Source of the DNA: JAKZRT01 sp965247915
Lineage (GTDB): Bacteria; Pseudomonadota; Alphaproteobacteria; Rhodobacterales; Rhodobacteraceae
NCBI GenBank assembly: GCA_965247915.1
Contig: OZ252048.1
Location: 2,046,001-2,110,000 of the forward strand
Direction of reading: 5' to 3'
DNA: 64,000 bases
Part shown: one piece after another, positions 1 to 7,070 of the stretch
How the letters are laid out: each line of letters begins with the position of its first letter
Numbering within the stretch: position 1 is the first letter of the stretch
Made by a program: the position numbers and the translations under genes
Notes under the pieces: generated by a model
Told to the model about the DNA's origin: nothing
What the model saw: the letters and a program-made list of their open reading frames with translations, nothing else
Database searches by the model: none

Positions 1-268
1 ATATCTGTCCCATAGCGTTCGGGTCAAGGATTCGTAGTGTTTCGGTCAACGTTGCATGGCACGGAGAAGAGCGGTCTCGACGAAAGCCCAAGCGCGTAAG
101 CTGTTTGCGTGAAAGGCGGCGTCCCAAACGGAACGCCGCTCGCATACCTTGGCGACCACTGAGTATCGATAAAAGGATCAACCCCAACAGTGCGGCAAGT
201 GGGTGTTGACGGCCTTGTTTGCCGCGCGGGTCAGGAACCTGACGTAAAACTGACTGAACTGAAACCAT
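1..268 (-). CDS. ISAs1-family transposase, N-terminal part (runs off the window)
   Basis: An open frame starts with ATG at 266-268 and continues without a stop for 89 codons to the left edge. The residues DPRGKQGRQHPLAALLGLIL, about 12 residues in, match the DDE_Tnp_1-associated N-terminal domain typical of ISAs1 transposases (proline-aspartate-proline-arginine, then HPLAA and a hydrophobic helix). A good ribosome binding site (GAGGAG) lies about 7 bases upstream, so the start is secure. The catalytic core lies outside the window, so I cannot say whether the element is intact. The end of the element should lie between 270 and about 365, but I could not identify an inverted repeat there. Confidence 0.75.
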   Translation of the reverse strand, partial: MVSVQSVLRQVPDPRGKQGRQHPLAALLGLILLSILSGRQGMRAAFRLGRRLSRKQLTRLGFRRDRSSPCHATLTETLRILDPNAMGQI

Positions 269-365
269 GATAAAATCTCCTCGCCTCTCATTTAGGACAG
301 AGATTCAGATACTCATATGATTTGCAACAATTTTTTGATCTTTAGTAAATCGCCTTGATCTTGCT

Positions 366-531
366 CTAGTAGGCGGTGACAAAGCCTCGCAAAAACGGCA
401 GCGCCAAAGCCGCGACGACGTCGACGCCGGCGCCCACGACCAGCCCGGGGGACCATACCGCCCAGCCAGGGTGCAAAGAAGCTGAGGACCCCGCAGACGA
501 CGGCATAGAAAGTGACCGAAATAAGTTCCAT
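366..531 (-). pseudogene. Small two-helix membrane protein, frameshifted
   Basis: The frame opens with ATG at 529-531 and encodes a hydrophobic helix (MELISVTFYAVVCGVLSFFA) and a short loop. It then meets a run of five G on the plus strand at about 446-450. In the annotated frame the next residues are an implausible arginine run. Removing one base from the run restores a second hydrophobic segment (GLVVGAGVDVVAALALPFLR) ending in a TAG at 366-368, giving a 54-residue protein with two membrane helices. The length, 166 bases, is one more than a whole number of codons. This is either a true single-base insertion or a homopolymer sequencing error. I infer a conserved small inner-membrane protein and do not know its function. 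Confidence 0.6.
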
Positions 532-577
532 ACACGCAGGATAGCAGGTTGCGGGGGTTAGGCCAGTGGGTCTTGTG

Positions 578-604
578 GGGCGGCCCAGAATTTCGGGCCC
601 GCCC
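578..604. terminator. GC-rich hairpin after the yefM-yoeB genes
   Basis: GGGCGGCCC at 578-586 pairs with GGGCCCGCCC at 595-604 with one bulged base and an 8-base loop. It lies just downstream of the yoeB stop on the minus strand. There is no T run, so it may be a weak or Rho-assisted terminator, or an mRNA-stabilising stem. Confidence 0.35.
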
Positions 605-631
605 AAAGGCCGGCAATGGTTTGCAAAAGGC

Positions 632-886
632 TCAGTAATGAAAGCGGCACTGGACGATGACAAGTGTGTCCGCCGTTACCTTGTAGACCAGTCGATGTTC
701 GCGGGTAATGCGCCGGGACCAATGACCCGATAGATCGCCCTTCAACGGCTCTGGTTTGCCTGTTCCCTCAAACAGGTGCCGCTGACATTCTTTGATCAGA
801 GCGTTGATTTTCTTGTAAATGGATTTGTCGGCAGAATGCCAATAGATGTATTGCTCCCAAGCCGTTGGCTTGAAAGCGATGTTCAC
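632..886 (-). CDS. yoeB: YoeB/Txe-type mRNA interferase toxin
   Basis: The 84-residue product has the exact length of Escherichia coli YoeB. Counting residues, it carries Glu46, Arg65, His83 and Tyr84 at the positions that form the YoeB catalytic site, and it ends in the typical RFHY. YoeB binds the ribosome and cleaves mRNA in the A site; its activity is held off by YefM. The gene overlaps the 3' end of the antitoxin gene by 4 bases, the usual coupled antitoxin-first order. All catalytic residues are present, so the toxin is expected to be functional. It sits in an accessory stretch beside an IS, which suggests acquisition by transfer (inference). Confidence 0.93.
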   Translation of the reverse strand: MNIAFKPTAWEQYIYWHSADKSIYKKINALIKECQRHLFEGTGKPEPLKGDLSGHWSRRITREHRLVYKVTADTLVIVQCRFHY

Positions 887-1155
887 TCGCTTTCCATTGC
901 CTCCAGTTCAGCCATCGTTTTGACGACGAATTGCTTTTCATCTGTCTCGGAAACTGCCTTTATTAGTTCCGCCTTGTTGACCGGGCTGGACAGCAAATAC
1001 GCGGTCTCGTCCATCTCGTCGTAGTCTTCCAGCGAGATCATGACGACAGGCTTGCCCCCGGCCCGTGTGACCATCAGCGGTTCGTGGTCATCGTTAACGC
1101 GGTCCATCATCGCCGAAAGGTTGGCGCGGAGGTCGGTCGAGGATGTGTGTTTCAT
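883..1155 (-). CDS. yefM: YefM/Phd-family antitoxin
   Basis: This 90-residue protein starts SSTDLRANLSAMMDRVNDDH, followed by PLMVTRAGGKPVVMISLEDYDEM, the Phd/YefM fold with its DNA-binding N-terminal part. The C-terminal part (ETAYLLSSPVNKAELIKAV, then a flexible acidic tail) is the toxin-wrapping segment. It neutralises YoeB and, with the toxin, represses its own promoter. The start at 1155 has no purine-rich ribosome binding site: the preceding bases are CCCCACCCC. The predicted -10 ends only about 9 bases upstream, so the mRNA may be nearly leaderless. It is coupled to yoeB by a 4-base overlap. Confidence 0.9.
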   Translation of the reverse strand: MKHTSSTDLRANLSAMMDRVNDDHEPLMVTRAGGKPVVMISLEDYDEMDETAYLLSSPVNKAELIKAVSETDEKQFVVKTMAELEAMESE

Positions 1156-1163
1156 GGGGTGGG

Positions 1164-1192
1164 GATGTACGTGAATGCGTACGTAATGTCAA
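1164..1192 (-). promoter_or_regulatory. Promoter and operator of yefM-yoeB
   Basis: On the minus strand TTGACA (1187-1192) is followed 17 bases later by TACATC (1164-1169), a consensus -35 with a weak -10. An inverted repeat GTACG (1167-1171) / CGTAC (1178-1182) with a 6-base centre overlaps the -10. YefM operators are known to be palindromes with a GTAC core, so this is a likely autorepression site. Confidence 0.6.
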
Positions 1193-1198
1193 TGTTTG

Positions 1199-1478
1199 TG
1201 GCGGGATGGCCGGCTGAAGCCCGCTCTACTATTTGCGTTCCCAAAATCTATGATAAAGGCAGCGCCCGACCCTGGGTGGGCGCGATCGATTGTTCGGATG
1301 CACTTTATGGTGCCAAGCACGTCGGACGGTTGGTCAGATCGCGACGTCGCAAAAGCGCCCTCCCGTCACGCCAGGGGCGTGCCGACATCTAACGGCGCAC
1401 CTCCGGTGCGACGGGAGGGTCGGGCGCTGCCCGGGCTAGTCGCCCTGGCGGGGCGATGCGTGGCAGAACTAACTAGCG
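1199..1478. repeat. Palindromic non-coding spacer with multi-branched hairpins
   Basis: No convincing gene occupies this spacer. It contains GCGCCC (1262-1267) / GGGCGC (1278-1283) with nested ACCC/GGGT. Long arms GCGCCCTCCCGTC (1355-1367) and GACGGGAGGG..GGGCGC (1410-1427) enclose two perfect hairpins: CACGCC-AGG-GGCGTG (1367-1381) and CGCAC-CTCCG-GTGCG (1396-1410). A further stem is CGCCC (1441-1445) / GGGCG (1451-1455). This could be a REP/MITE-like repeat, a structured RNA or a DNA element; the sequence alone does not decide. Confidence 0.6.
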
Positions 1479-1952
1479 CTAGATATTGTAGTGCTTAAGC
1501 CGTCCATCCAAGAATTTGACGCAGCCAGCGACCAAAGATTCGATGACGCGGTTTTCTCCGCTGTCGGTAACGACAACAACTTGATCGGGTGATCCAAAGC
1601 GCCCCTCACCATACCGAGCTTCGCCATATGCAAGCGATTTGACTTCGGTTTGATCCGCACCTGAGACTTCAGGATTTCCTCGAACGAGTCTTACGTGTTT
1701 GTGGGCTTTCGCCACATCTCTAAGCAATCCAAAATCCGGGTGCTGGGTGGCAAGTTCAGCCCGGTACTGACTGTCGTCGCTCACCGAATCAACGTCGGGA
1801 TGGTTTGAAGAGCGCAAGTGCTGGTACAGATATGCGGCAAGTGCATCGACCGAAGCGACTGCATTGAATGCCCTCCTAACGTCGTCGTAATTTTCTGAAA
1901 ATTCGGCAACATTTGGCTGAACGACGGTATCGAGGAATTCCCGTGGGGTCAC
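1479..1952 (-). CDS. Conserved hypothetical protein coupled to rpoD
   Basis: This 157-residue protein begins with GTG at 1950-1952, whose last two bases are part of the rpoD stop (GTGA). It is therefore probably translated by ribosomes leaving rpoD. The N-terminal TPREFLDTVVQPNVAEF and the later RDVAKAHKHVRLVRG recall a widespread uncharacterised soluble family. There is no signal peptide or membrane helix. I do not recognise a catalytic motif, and a function should not be assigned. The GTGA overlap supports this start over later methionines. Confidence 0.6.
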   Translation of the reverse strand: MTPREFLDTVVQPNVAEFSENYDDVRRAFNAVASVDALAAYLYQHLRSSNHPDVDSVSDDSQYRAELATQHPDFGLLRDVAKAHKHVRLVRGNPEVSGADQTEVKSLAYGEARYGEGRFGSPDQVVVVTDSGENRVIESLVAGCVKFLDGRLKHYNI

Positions 1953-3940
1953 TGATCCAGGAAACTCCGCAGCTTCCGGCTCCTACTCGGATGCTTCAGC
2001 TTCCGCAGCGCCTTCGCCTCGATCTGCCTGATCCGCTCGCGGGTGACGCTGAACTGCTGCCCGACCTCTTCCAGCGTATGATCAGTGTTCATGCCGATGC
2101 CGAATCGCATCCGCAGCACCCGTTCTTCGCGCGGGGTCAGCGAGGCCAGCACCCGCGTGGTGGTTTCCTTCAGGTTCTCCTGAATGGCCGATTCCAAGGG
2201 CAGCACCGCGTTCTTGTCTTCGATGAAATCGCCGAGCTGTGAATCTTCCTCATCACCGATCGGGGTCTCCAGCGAAATCGGCTCCTTGGCGATCTTCATC
2301 ACCTTGCGGACCTTCTCTAAAGGCATCTGCAGCTTTTCGGCCAGTTCCTCGGGCGTCGGCTCGCGGCCGATCTCGTGCAGCATCTGGCGCCCGGTGCGCA
2401 CCAGCTTGTTGATGGTCTCGATCATGTGCACGGGGATGCGGATGGTGCGCGCCTGGTCGGCGATCGATCGGGTGATGGCCTGACGGATCCACCAGGTGGC
2501 ATAAGTCGAAAACTTGTAGCCCCGGCGGTATTCGAATTTATCGACCGCCTTCATCAGGCCGATGTTACCTTCCTGAATAAGATCAAGGAATTGCAGGCCG
2601 CGGTTCGTGTATTTTTTGGCGATGGAAATCACCAGCCGCAAGTTGGCTTCGACCATTTCCTTTTTGGCCCGACGCGCCTCTTTCTCGCCCTTCTGGACCT
2701 GGCTCACGATGCGGCGGAACTCGGGGATATCGAGGCCCACGTATTGCCCGACCTGGGCCATCTCGGTGCGCAGGTCCTCGACCCGCGCCGTCGAGCGTTC
2801 GATAAACGCCTGCCAGCCGCGCCCGGCTTTTTCGGTCATCCGGTCGAGCCAGGTCGGGTCAAGCTCGTAACCGCGATATTCGTCGATGAAATCGCGGCGG
2901 TTGATCCGCGCCTGGTCGGCCAGTTTCACCATCGCGCCGTCGATTGACATGATCCGGCGGTTGATCCCGTAAAGCTGGTCGATCAGCGCCTCGATCCGGT
3001 TGTTGTGCAGGTGCAATTCGTTGACCAGTTCGACGATCTCGGAGCGCAGTTTCTGGTACTTTGTCTCTTCCCTGGTCGAAAACGACGCATCTTCATTCAG
3101 CGTCGCCGAAATGCGCAGGTCCTGCATGTCGGAAAGCATGGCATAGTCGGCGGCGATCCGGCCAAGGGTTTCCAGCACCCGCGGTTTTAACGCCGCTTCC
3201 ATGGCCGCCAGCGACATGTTGGCCTGTTCGTCTTCGTCTTCGTCGTCGTCGTCGTCTTCGGGTTTTTCAATCGGGTTGCCGTCGGCATCCAGCTCGGGCT
3301 CGGCGTCTTCCTTGGCGGGCTTGGCGGCCTCGGTATTCAGGCCCGCAACCACCGGCGCGTCTTCGGGTTCGCCGCCCATGCCGCTACCAAACGTGGCTTC
3401 CAGATCAATTACATCGCGCAACAGTATGTCTTCATTCAGTAATTCGTCGCGCCAGATGGTGATGGCCTGGAAGGTCAGGGGCGATTCGCAAAGTCCGGCG
3501 ATCATCGTGTTGCGGCCAGCCTCGATACGCTTGGCGATGGCAATTTCGCCTTCGCGGCTCAAAAGCTCGACAGTTCCCATTTCGCGCAGGTACATGCGCA
3601 CCGGATCGTCGGTGCGGTCGAGCTTTTCGGTCTCGGTCGCCGAAATGGCAACTTCGCGCGACGACGACGCCGCGACCACGGCGGTTGAGGCCTCGCCAGC
3701 CTCTTCGGCCTCGTCTTCCTCGATGATATTGATGCCCATCTCAGACAGCATCGACATCACATCTTCGATTTGTTCCGAACTGACCTGCTCGGGCGGCAAA
3801 ACCTGGTTGAGCTGTTCATAGGTGATGTAGCCGCGCTCGCGCGCCTCGGCGATCATCTTCTTGACCGCGGCCTGGCTCATGTCGACCATCGGCTCGTTAT
3901 CGGTATCGTCTTTGCGGTCGTCGGTGTCTTTGGGGGCCAT
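1949..3940 (-). CDS. rpoD: RNA polymerase primary sigma factor RpoD (sigma-70)
   Basis: The product has 663 residues. The N-terminal region 1.1 is followed by a very acidic insert (about residues 226-239, mostly Asp and Glu). Region 2 (NLRLVISIAKKYTNRGLQF, then YKFSTYATWWIRQAITRSIA) melts the -10 element. Region 4 at the end (TLEEVGQQFSVTRERIRQIE) reads the -35. An ATG 16 codons upstream is open, but I chose 3940 because AGGAG sits 7 bases before it and because rhodobacterial RpoD usually starts MA-K-DTDD. It is downstream of dnaG in the same direction, the common dnaG-rpoD pairing. Confidence 0.97.
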   Translation of the reverse strand: MAPKDTDDRKDDTDNEPMVDMSQAAVKKMIAEARERGYITYEQLNQVLPPEQVSSEQIEDVMSMLSEMGINIIEEDEAEEAGEASTAVVAASSSREVAISATETEKLDRTDDPVRMYLREMGTVELLSREGEIAIAKRIEAGRNTMIAGLCESPLTFQAITIWRDELLNEDILLRDVIDLEATFGSGMGGEPEDAPVVAGLNTEAAKPAKEDAEPELDADGNPIEKPEDDDDDEDEDEQANMSLAAMEAALKPRVLETLGRIAADYAMLSDMQDLRISATLNEDASFSTREETKYQKLRSEIVELVNELHLHNNRIEALIDQLYGINRRIMSIDGAMVKLADQARINRRDFIDEYRGYELDPTWLDRMTEKAGRGWQAFIERSTARVEDLRTEMAQVGQYVGLDIPEFRRIVSQVQKGEKEARRAKKEMVEANLRLVISIAKKYTNRGLQFLDLIQEGNIGLMKAVDKFEYRRGYKFSTYATWWIRQAITRSIADQARTIRIPVHMIETINKLVRTGRQMLHEIGREPTPEELAEKLQMPLEKVRKVMKIAKEPISLETPIGDEEDSQLGDFIEDKNAVLPLESAIQENLKETTTRVLASLTPREERVLRMRFGIGMNTDHTLEEVGQQFSVTRERIRQIEAKALRKLKHPSRSRKLRSFLDQ

Positions 3941-3960
3941 GCCATGCTCCTGGAGGAGGT

Positions 3961-4011
3961 GATTCGGGCGCTGATTGCTGCGAATCATTAAAGGCGAATC
4001 ACTGATTCGCC
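3961..4011. promoter_or_regulatory. Cluster of four GANTC sites with palindrome before rpoD
   Basis: GATTC/GAATC occurs at 3961-3965, 3982-3986, 3996-4000 and 4004-4008. The last two lie in a 19-base perfect palindrome GGCGAATCA-C-TGATTCGCC (3993-4011). GANTC is the methylation target of CcrM, the cell-cycle methyltransferase of alphaproteobacteria. A methylation-sensitive rpoD promoter or a protein-binding palindrome is an inference. Confidence 0.45.
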
Positions 4012-4054
4012 CACCCGTTTACGCGATTTTGTTTAGACTTCCGTCACCAAAAGA

Positions 4055-6025
4055 TCACTTTTGGCGTCCACCCGGCCCTTTGCCGAAGGCGATGCTGTCA
4101 AAGAGTTCATGGGCAAGTTTTCGTTCTTCCCGGTCCATGCGCGCACCCGAAGGTGCGATGTCGTATTCGGTTTTGTCGCGGCTCTGGCTGCGTTCGGCGC
4201 GATTATGCGCCTCAGCCGCTTGACCAAGCCGCCAGGTCAGCCCTTCGTCGGCTTCGCGGGTGATGTCTTCCTCGGCCTCCAGCATCTCTTTGCGACGACC
4301 GCGGCGCGCCTCCAACTTGGCAAATTCCTCGGCCAGACACATCCGACCCATTTCCGGGTCATCGCTGTGCCTGATGCCCGGCGCGATCTGCACATGGCGA
4401 AGTGCGAATAGGTTTTCAAGGGTCGCCGGCCCCTGGGCTTCGGTTAATTTCTCGCGGACGTCCGCAAGCGGCCCCAGACGCAGGATTTCAGCCGCACATG
4501 CACGGTATTCGGGCAAGTGAAATTCGACTGTTTCAAGATCGGCCTCAAATTCGGCGATCAGCTTTGGCTGCGCGATCAGCGTCGCCAGAATTACCGCCTC
4601 GTGCAGCCGGTCCTCGGCATCGGTGGCCTGCGCCAGCATTGACGCGCGCGCGCCCTGCGTTGGCAGGGCGGCGGGCTTTTGCGGGCGCCAGTTGCGTTGC
4701 GTCTGGCCAAGGCGCGCAGTTCCCAAAAGCACCCCCCTGAGACGTTTGATCTCGGCCGCGTAGTGGTCGCAGACCGACCGGTCCTGGATCTGGCGCAGCA
4801 CCTCGCGAAGGCGTTTGTCCAGGCCGGCGCGGCGTTCGGGGCTGTCCAGAACGCGGCCTTCGGTTTCGCGTTGCCAGAGCACCGACAAAAGCGGCCTTGC
4901 CCCATCGACCGCAGCCGCCATCGCGGCGCGCCCGCCGTTGCGGATAATATCGTCGGGGTCCTTGCCCTCGGGCAGAATGACAAAGCGCAGCGCCCGTTCA
5001 GGCGCCAGATGCGGAAGCGCCAGGTCGATCAGCCTCTCAGCGGCCCGCTGCCCCGCCGTGTCGCCGTCAAGCGCGATCACCGGCTCGGGGTGGATACGCC
5101 ACATCAAGCGCAGTTGGTCTTCGGTGATGGCGGTGCCAAGCGGCGCCACCGCGCCCTCAAAACCGGCGCGGACCAGGGCGATCACGTCCATATAGCCTTC
5201 GGCCAAGATCAGCGGCTGACGTTTGCCCGCCGCCACCCGCGCCGGACCGAGGTTGTAAAGCGTGCGGCCTTTGTCAAAAAGATCGGTTTCCGGCGAATTC
5301 AGATACTTCGCGCGCGCGTTCGGGTCCATCGCCCGGCCACCCAGCGCAATCGCCCGCCCGCGTCCGTCGCGAATCGGGAACAATATCCGCCCCCGGAACC
5401 GGTCATAAGGCGCGCCGCCGTCGCGCTGAAAGCGCGCATCATCCGTGTCGGGTCGCGCGCAAAGGCCCGCGTCGACGATAAGGTCAAGGGCAACGCCCTT
5501 GCCGGTCAGATGGGTGAAAAGCCCCTGCCGCGCGTCCGCGGCAAAGCCGATCTCGAACCGCTCAAACGCCGCCTCGTCAAAGCCCCGACTGGTCAGATAA
5601 TCGCGCGCCGCGGCCGCCGCCCCGGTTTTCAGTTGCAGCCGATAGAACCGGAACGCCGCTTCCATGACCTCGGCCAACTGACTGCGCCGGTTAGCGCGCG
5701 CCGCTTCCTTCGGGTCGGCGCGCGGCACCTCCATTCCGGCCTCGGTGGCCAGAAGGCGGATGGTGTCCAAGAAATCGAGATTTTCGGTCTCGCGCACGAA
5801 ATTGATCGCATCGCCCTTCGCGTGACAGCCAAAGCAGTAATAGAAGCCCTTGCGGTCATCGACGTGGAAGCTGGCGGTTTTTTCCTGGTGGAACGGGCAT
5901 GGCGCCCACATGTCACCCTTGCCCTGGTTCGACTTGCGCACGTCCCAGATCACTTTGCGGCCCACCACCTGGGCCAGCGAGGTGCGGGTGCGCAGTTCAT
6001 CGAGAAATCCGGGCGGCAGACTCAT
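4055..6025 (-). CDS. dnaG: DNA primase DnaG
   Basis: This 656-residue primase makes RNA primers for replication. The CHC2 zinc module is visible with Cys43, His46, Cys64 and Cys67 (CPFH and CFGC). A central TOPRIM catalytic domain follows (LAEGYMDVIAL, then IALDGDTAGQRAAERL), and then the C-terminal helicase-interacting part. The open frame extends 211 codons further upstream, but MSLPPGFLDEL matches the family start and gives the normal length. The upstream extension lies under the divergent gene at 6188. It lies just upstream of rpoD with a 114-base gap. Confidence 0.96.
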   Translation of the reverse strand: MSLPPGFLDELRTRTSLAQVVGRKVIWDVRKSNQGKGDMWAPCPFHQEKTASFHVDDRKGFYYCFGCHAKGDAINFVRETENLDFLDTIRLLATEAGMEVPRADPKEAARANRRSQLAEVMEAAFRFYRLQLKTGAAAAARDYLTSRGFDEAAFERFEIGFAADARQGLFTHLTGKGVALDLIVDAGLCARPDTDDARFQRDGGAPYDRFRGRILFPIRDGRGRAIALGGRAMDPNARAKYLNSPETDLFDKGRTLYNLGPARVAAGKRQPLILAEGYMDVIALVRAGFEGAVAPLGTAITEDQLRLMWRIHPEPVIALDGDTAGQRAAERLIDLALPHLAPERALRFVILPEGKDPDDIIRNGGRAAMAAAVDGARPLLSVLWQRETEGRVLDSPERRAGLDKRLREVLRQIQDRSVCDHYAAEIKRLRGVLLGTARLGQTQRNWRPQKPAALPTQGARASMLAQATDAEDRLHEAVILATLIAQPKLIAEFEADLETVEFHLPEYRACAAEILRLGPLADVREKLTEAQGPATLENLFALRHVQIAPGIRHSDDPEMGRMCLAEEFAKLEARRGRRKEMLEAEEDITREADEGLTWRLGQAAEAHNRAERSQSRDKTEYDIAPSGARMDREERKLAHELFDSIAFGKGPGGRQK

Positions 6026-6187
6026 ATCTTGGATTAGCGCGCGGGGCCGACCGGAGTCGAGTCGAGAGCTGCGATATGACGCGCCGCAATGCCGCCCTTT
6101 TCTTGCCAGTTTTCGCCCCGGTGCCGCCGCATTGCTGCCAGTTTCACCGGTCATGTTCGCCCCGGGGCGACTAGGGGATGCACGATC

Positions 6188-6835
6188 ATGCGCAAGTTGC
6201 GGCGGATTCTTAGACGGTTCACCTGGATCAGCTTTATCACCACAATTCTTGGCACGGTGCCAGCCTACGCCGAGGTCGGATCTTACCTGGTAGGAAAGCG
6301 CCCCATCGCCCAGCCTACGGGTGCTGTGGGCCTTTGCGAACGCTATGATTGGGCCTGTGCGACCAGCAGCACCCGCGCTGGCGGCCAGTACGTTGGCTTT
6401 GACAACCAAGACCTGATGCGCGTGCGGCGAATCAATTCGGCCGTCAACCGCCGCACCCGCCAGATCGCCGATCAGCGACAATACGCCCGCGCCGAACATT
6501 GGGCCCTGCCGACCCGGCGCGGCGGCGATTGCGAAGACTTCGCGTTGTTGAAAAAATACCGGCTGATCCGCGCCGGCATCCCGGCCGAGCGGCTGTTGAT
6601 CGCCACCGTTCTTGACCGCCGCTTCCGCGGCCACGCGGTGCTGGTGGTGCGCACCCATCGCGGCGACATGGTGCTGGACAATCTGACCAGCCGCGTCAAA
6701 CCCTGGCTAAAGACCGGCTATACTTTCATGAAAATGCAAAGCCCCAGCCGCCCCGGCGCCTGGGATGCAATCCTGGCTGGCGGCCTGATGATAAAGCCAA
6801 ACCGCGCCGAACCGACCGCGGCTGCGAGAAACTGA
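6188..6835 (+). CDS. Transglutaminase-like cysteine peptidase (BTLCP family)
   Basis: The 215-residue protein has an N-terminal basic stretch and a hydrophobic segment ending TVPAYAEVG, a likely signal peptide, so it is predicted to be exported. The catalytic triad of the bacterial transglutaminase-like cysteine proteinase family is visible: Cys in RGGDCEDFA, His in RGHAVLVVRT and Asp in VLDNL. Relatives include LapG-like periplasmic peptidases that clip adhesins, but no partner adhesin or LapD-like gene is nearby, so the substrate is unknown. The start at 6188 is chosen for the signal peptide; an upstream ATG at 6089 would add a poor N-terminus. Confidence 0.8.
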   Translation: MRKLRRILRRFTWISFITTILGTVPAYAEVGSYLVGKRPIAQPTGAVGLCERYDWACATSSTRAGGQYVGFDNQDLMRVRRINSAVNRRTRQIADQRQYARAEHWALPTRRGGDCEDFALLKKYRLIRAGIPAERLLIATVLDRRFRGHAVLVVRTHRGDMVLDNLTSRVKPWLKTGYTFMKMQSPSRPGAWDAILAGGLMIKPNRAEPTAAARN

Positions 6836-6849
6836 TCCGAAAATGACAT

Positions 6850-6877
6850 GCGGCGTGTGACCGAGGTCACACGCCGC
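6850..6877. terminator. Perfect 13-bp hairpin between convergent genes
   Basis: GCGGCGTGTGACC (6850-6862) and its exact complement (6865-6877) enclose two bases. It begins 14 bases after the peptidase stop and faces the end of the Cys-rich gene. There is no T run on the plus strand. Confidence 0.6.
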
Positions 6878-7070
6878 AGGGCCCCCACCCAAATCGGCCA
6901 CCCTACATGGGCTGCCGGTTCTGTCTGGGTCACTTGGTGGCGACCCTCCCAGAGCCCCCCCTCTGGGTTCGCGCCGGTTTCCCGGCACAACGGCGTAGCT
7001 GCCGTATCTCTGCGGTCACCGGCGTATGTCGATCATATGACCTCCGCCGATGACCAGTTTCCTTACCCTA
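6878..7070. other. Intergenic region with a minor hairpin
   Basis: No gene is supported here. CCCAGAG (6948-6954) pairs with CTCTGGG (6961-6967) around a C6 loop. The short open frames across it look like chance GC-rich frames. Confidence 0.4.

Noticed and set aside
1084..1498. Two plus-strand frames over the palindromic spacer
   Set aside because: Their translations are arginine-rich and follow the palindromes; they have no ribosome binding site.
4679..6037. Long plus-strand open frame antisense to dnaG
   Set aside because: It is a shadow frame in GC-rich DNA with no protein-family character; dnaG on the other strand has all its motifs.
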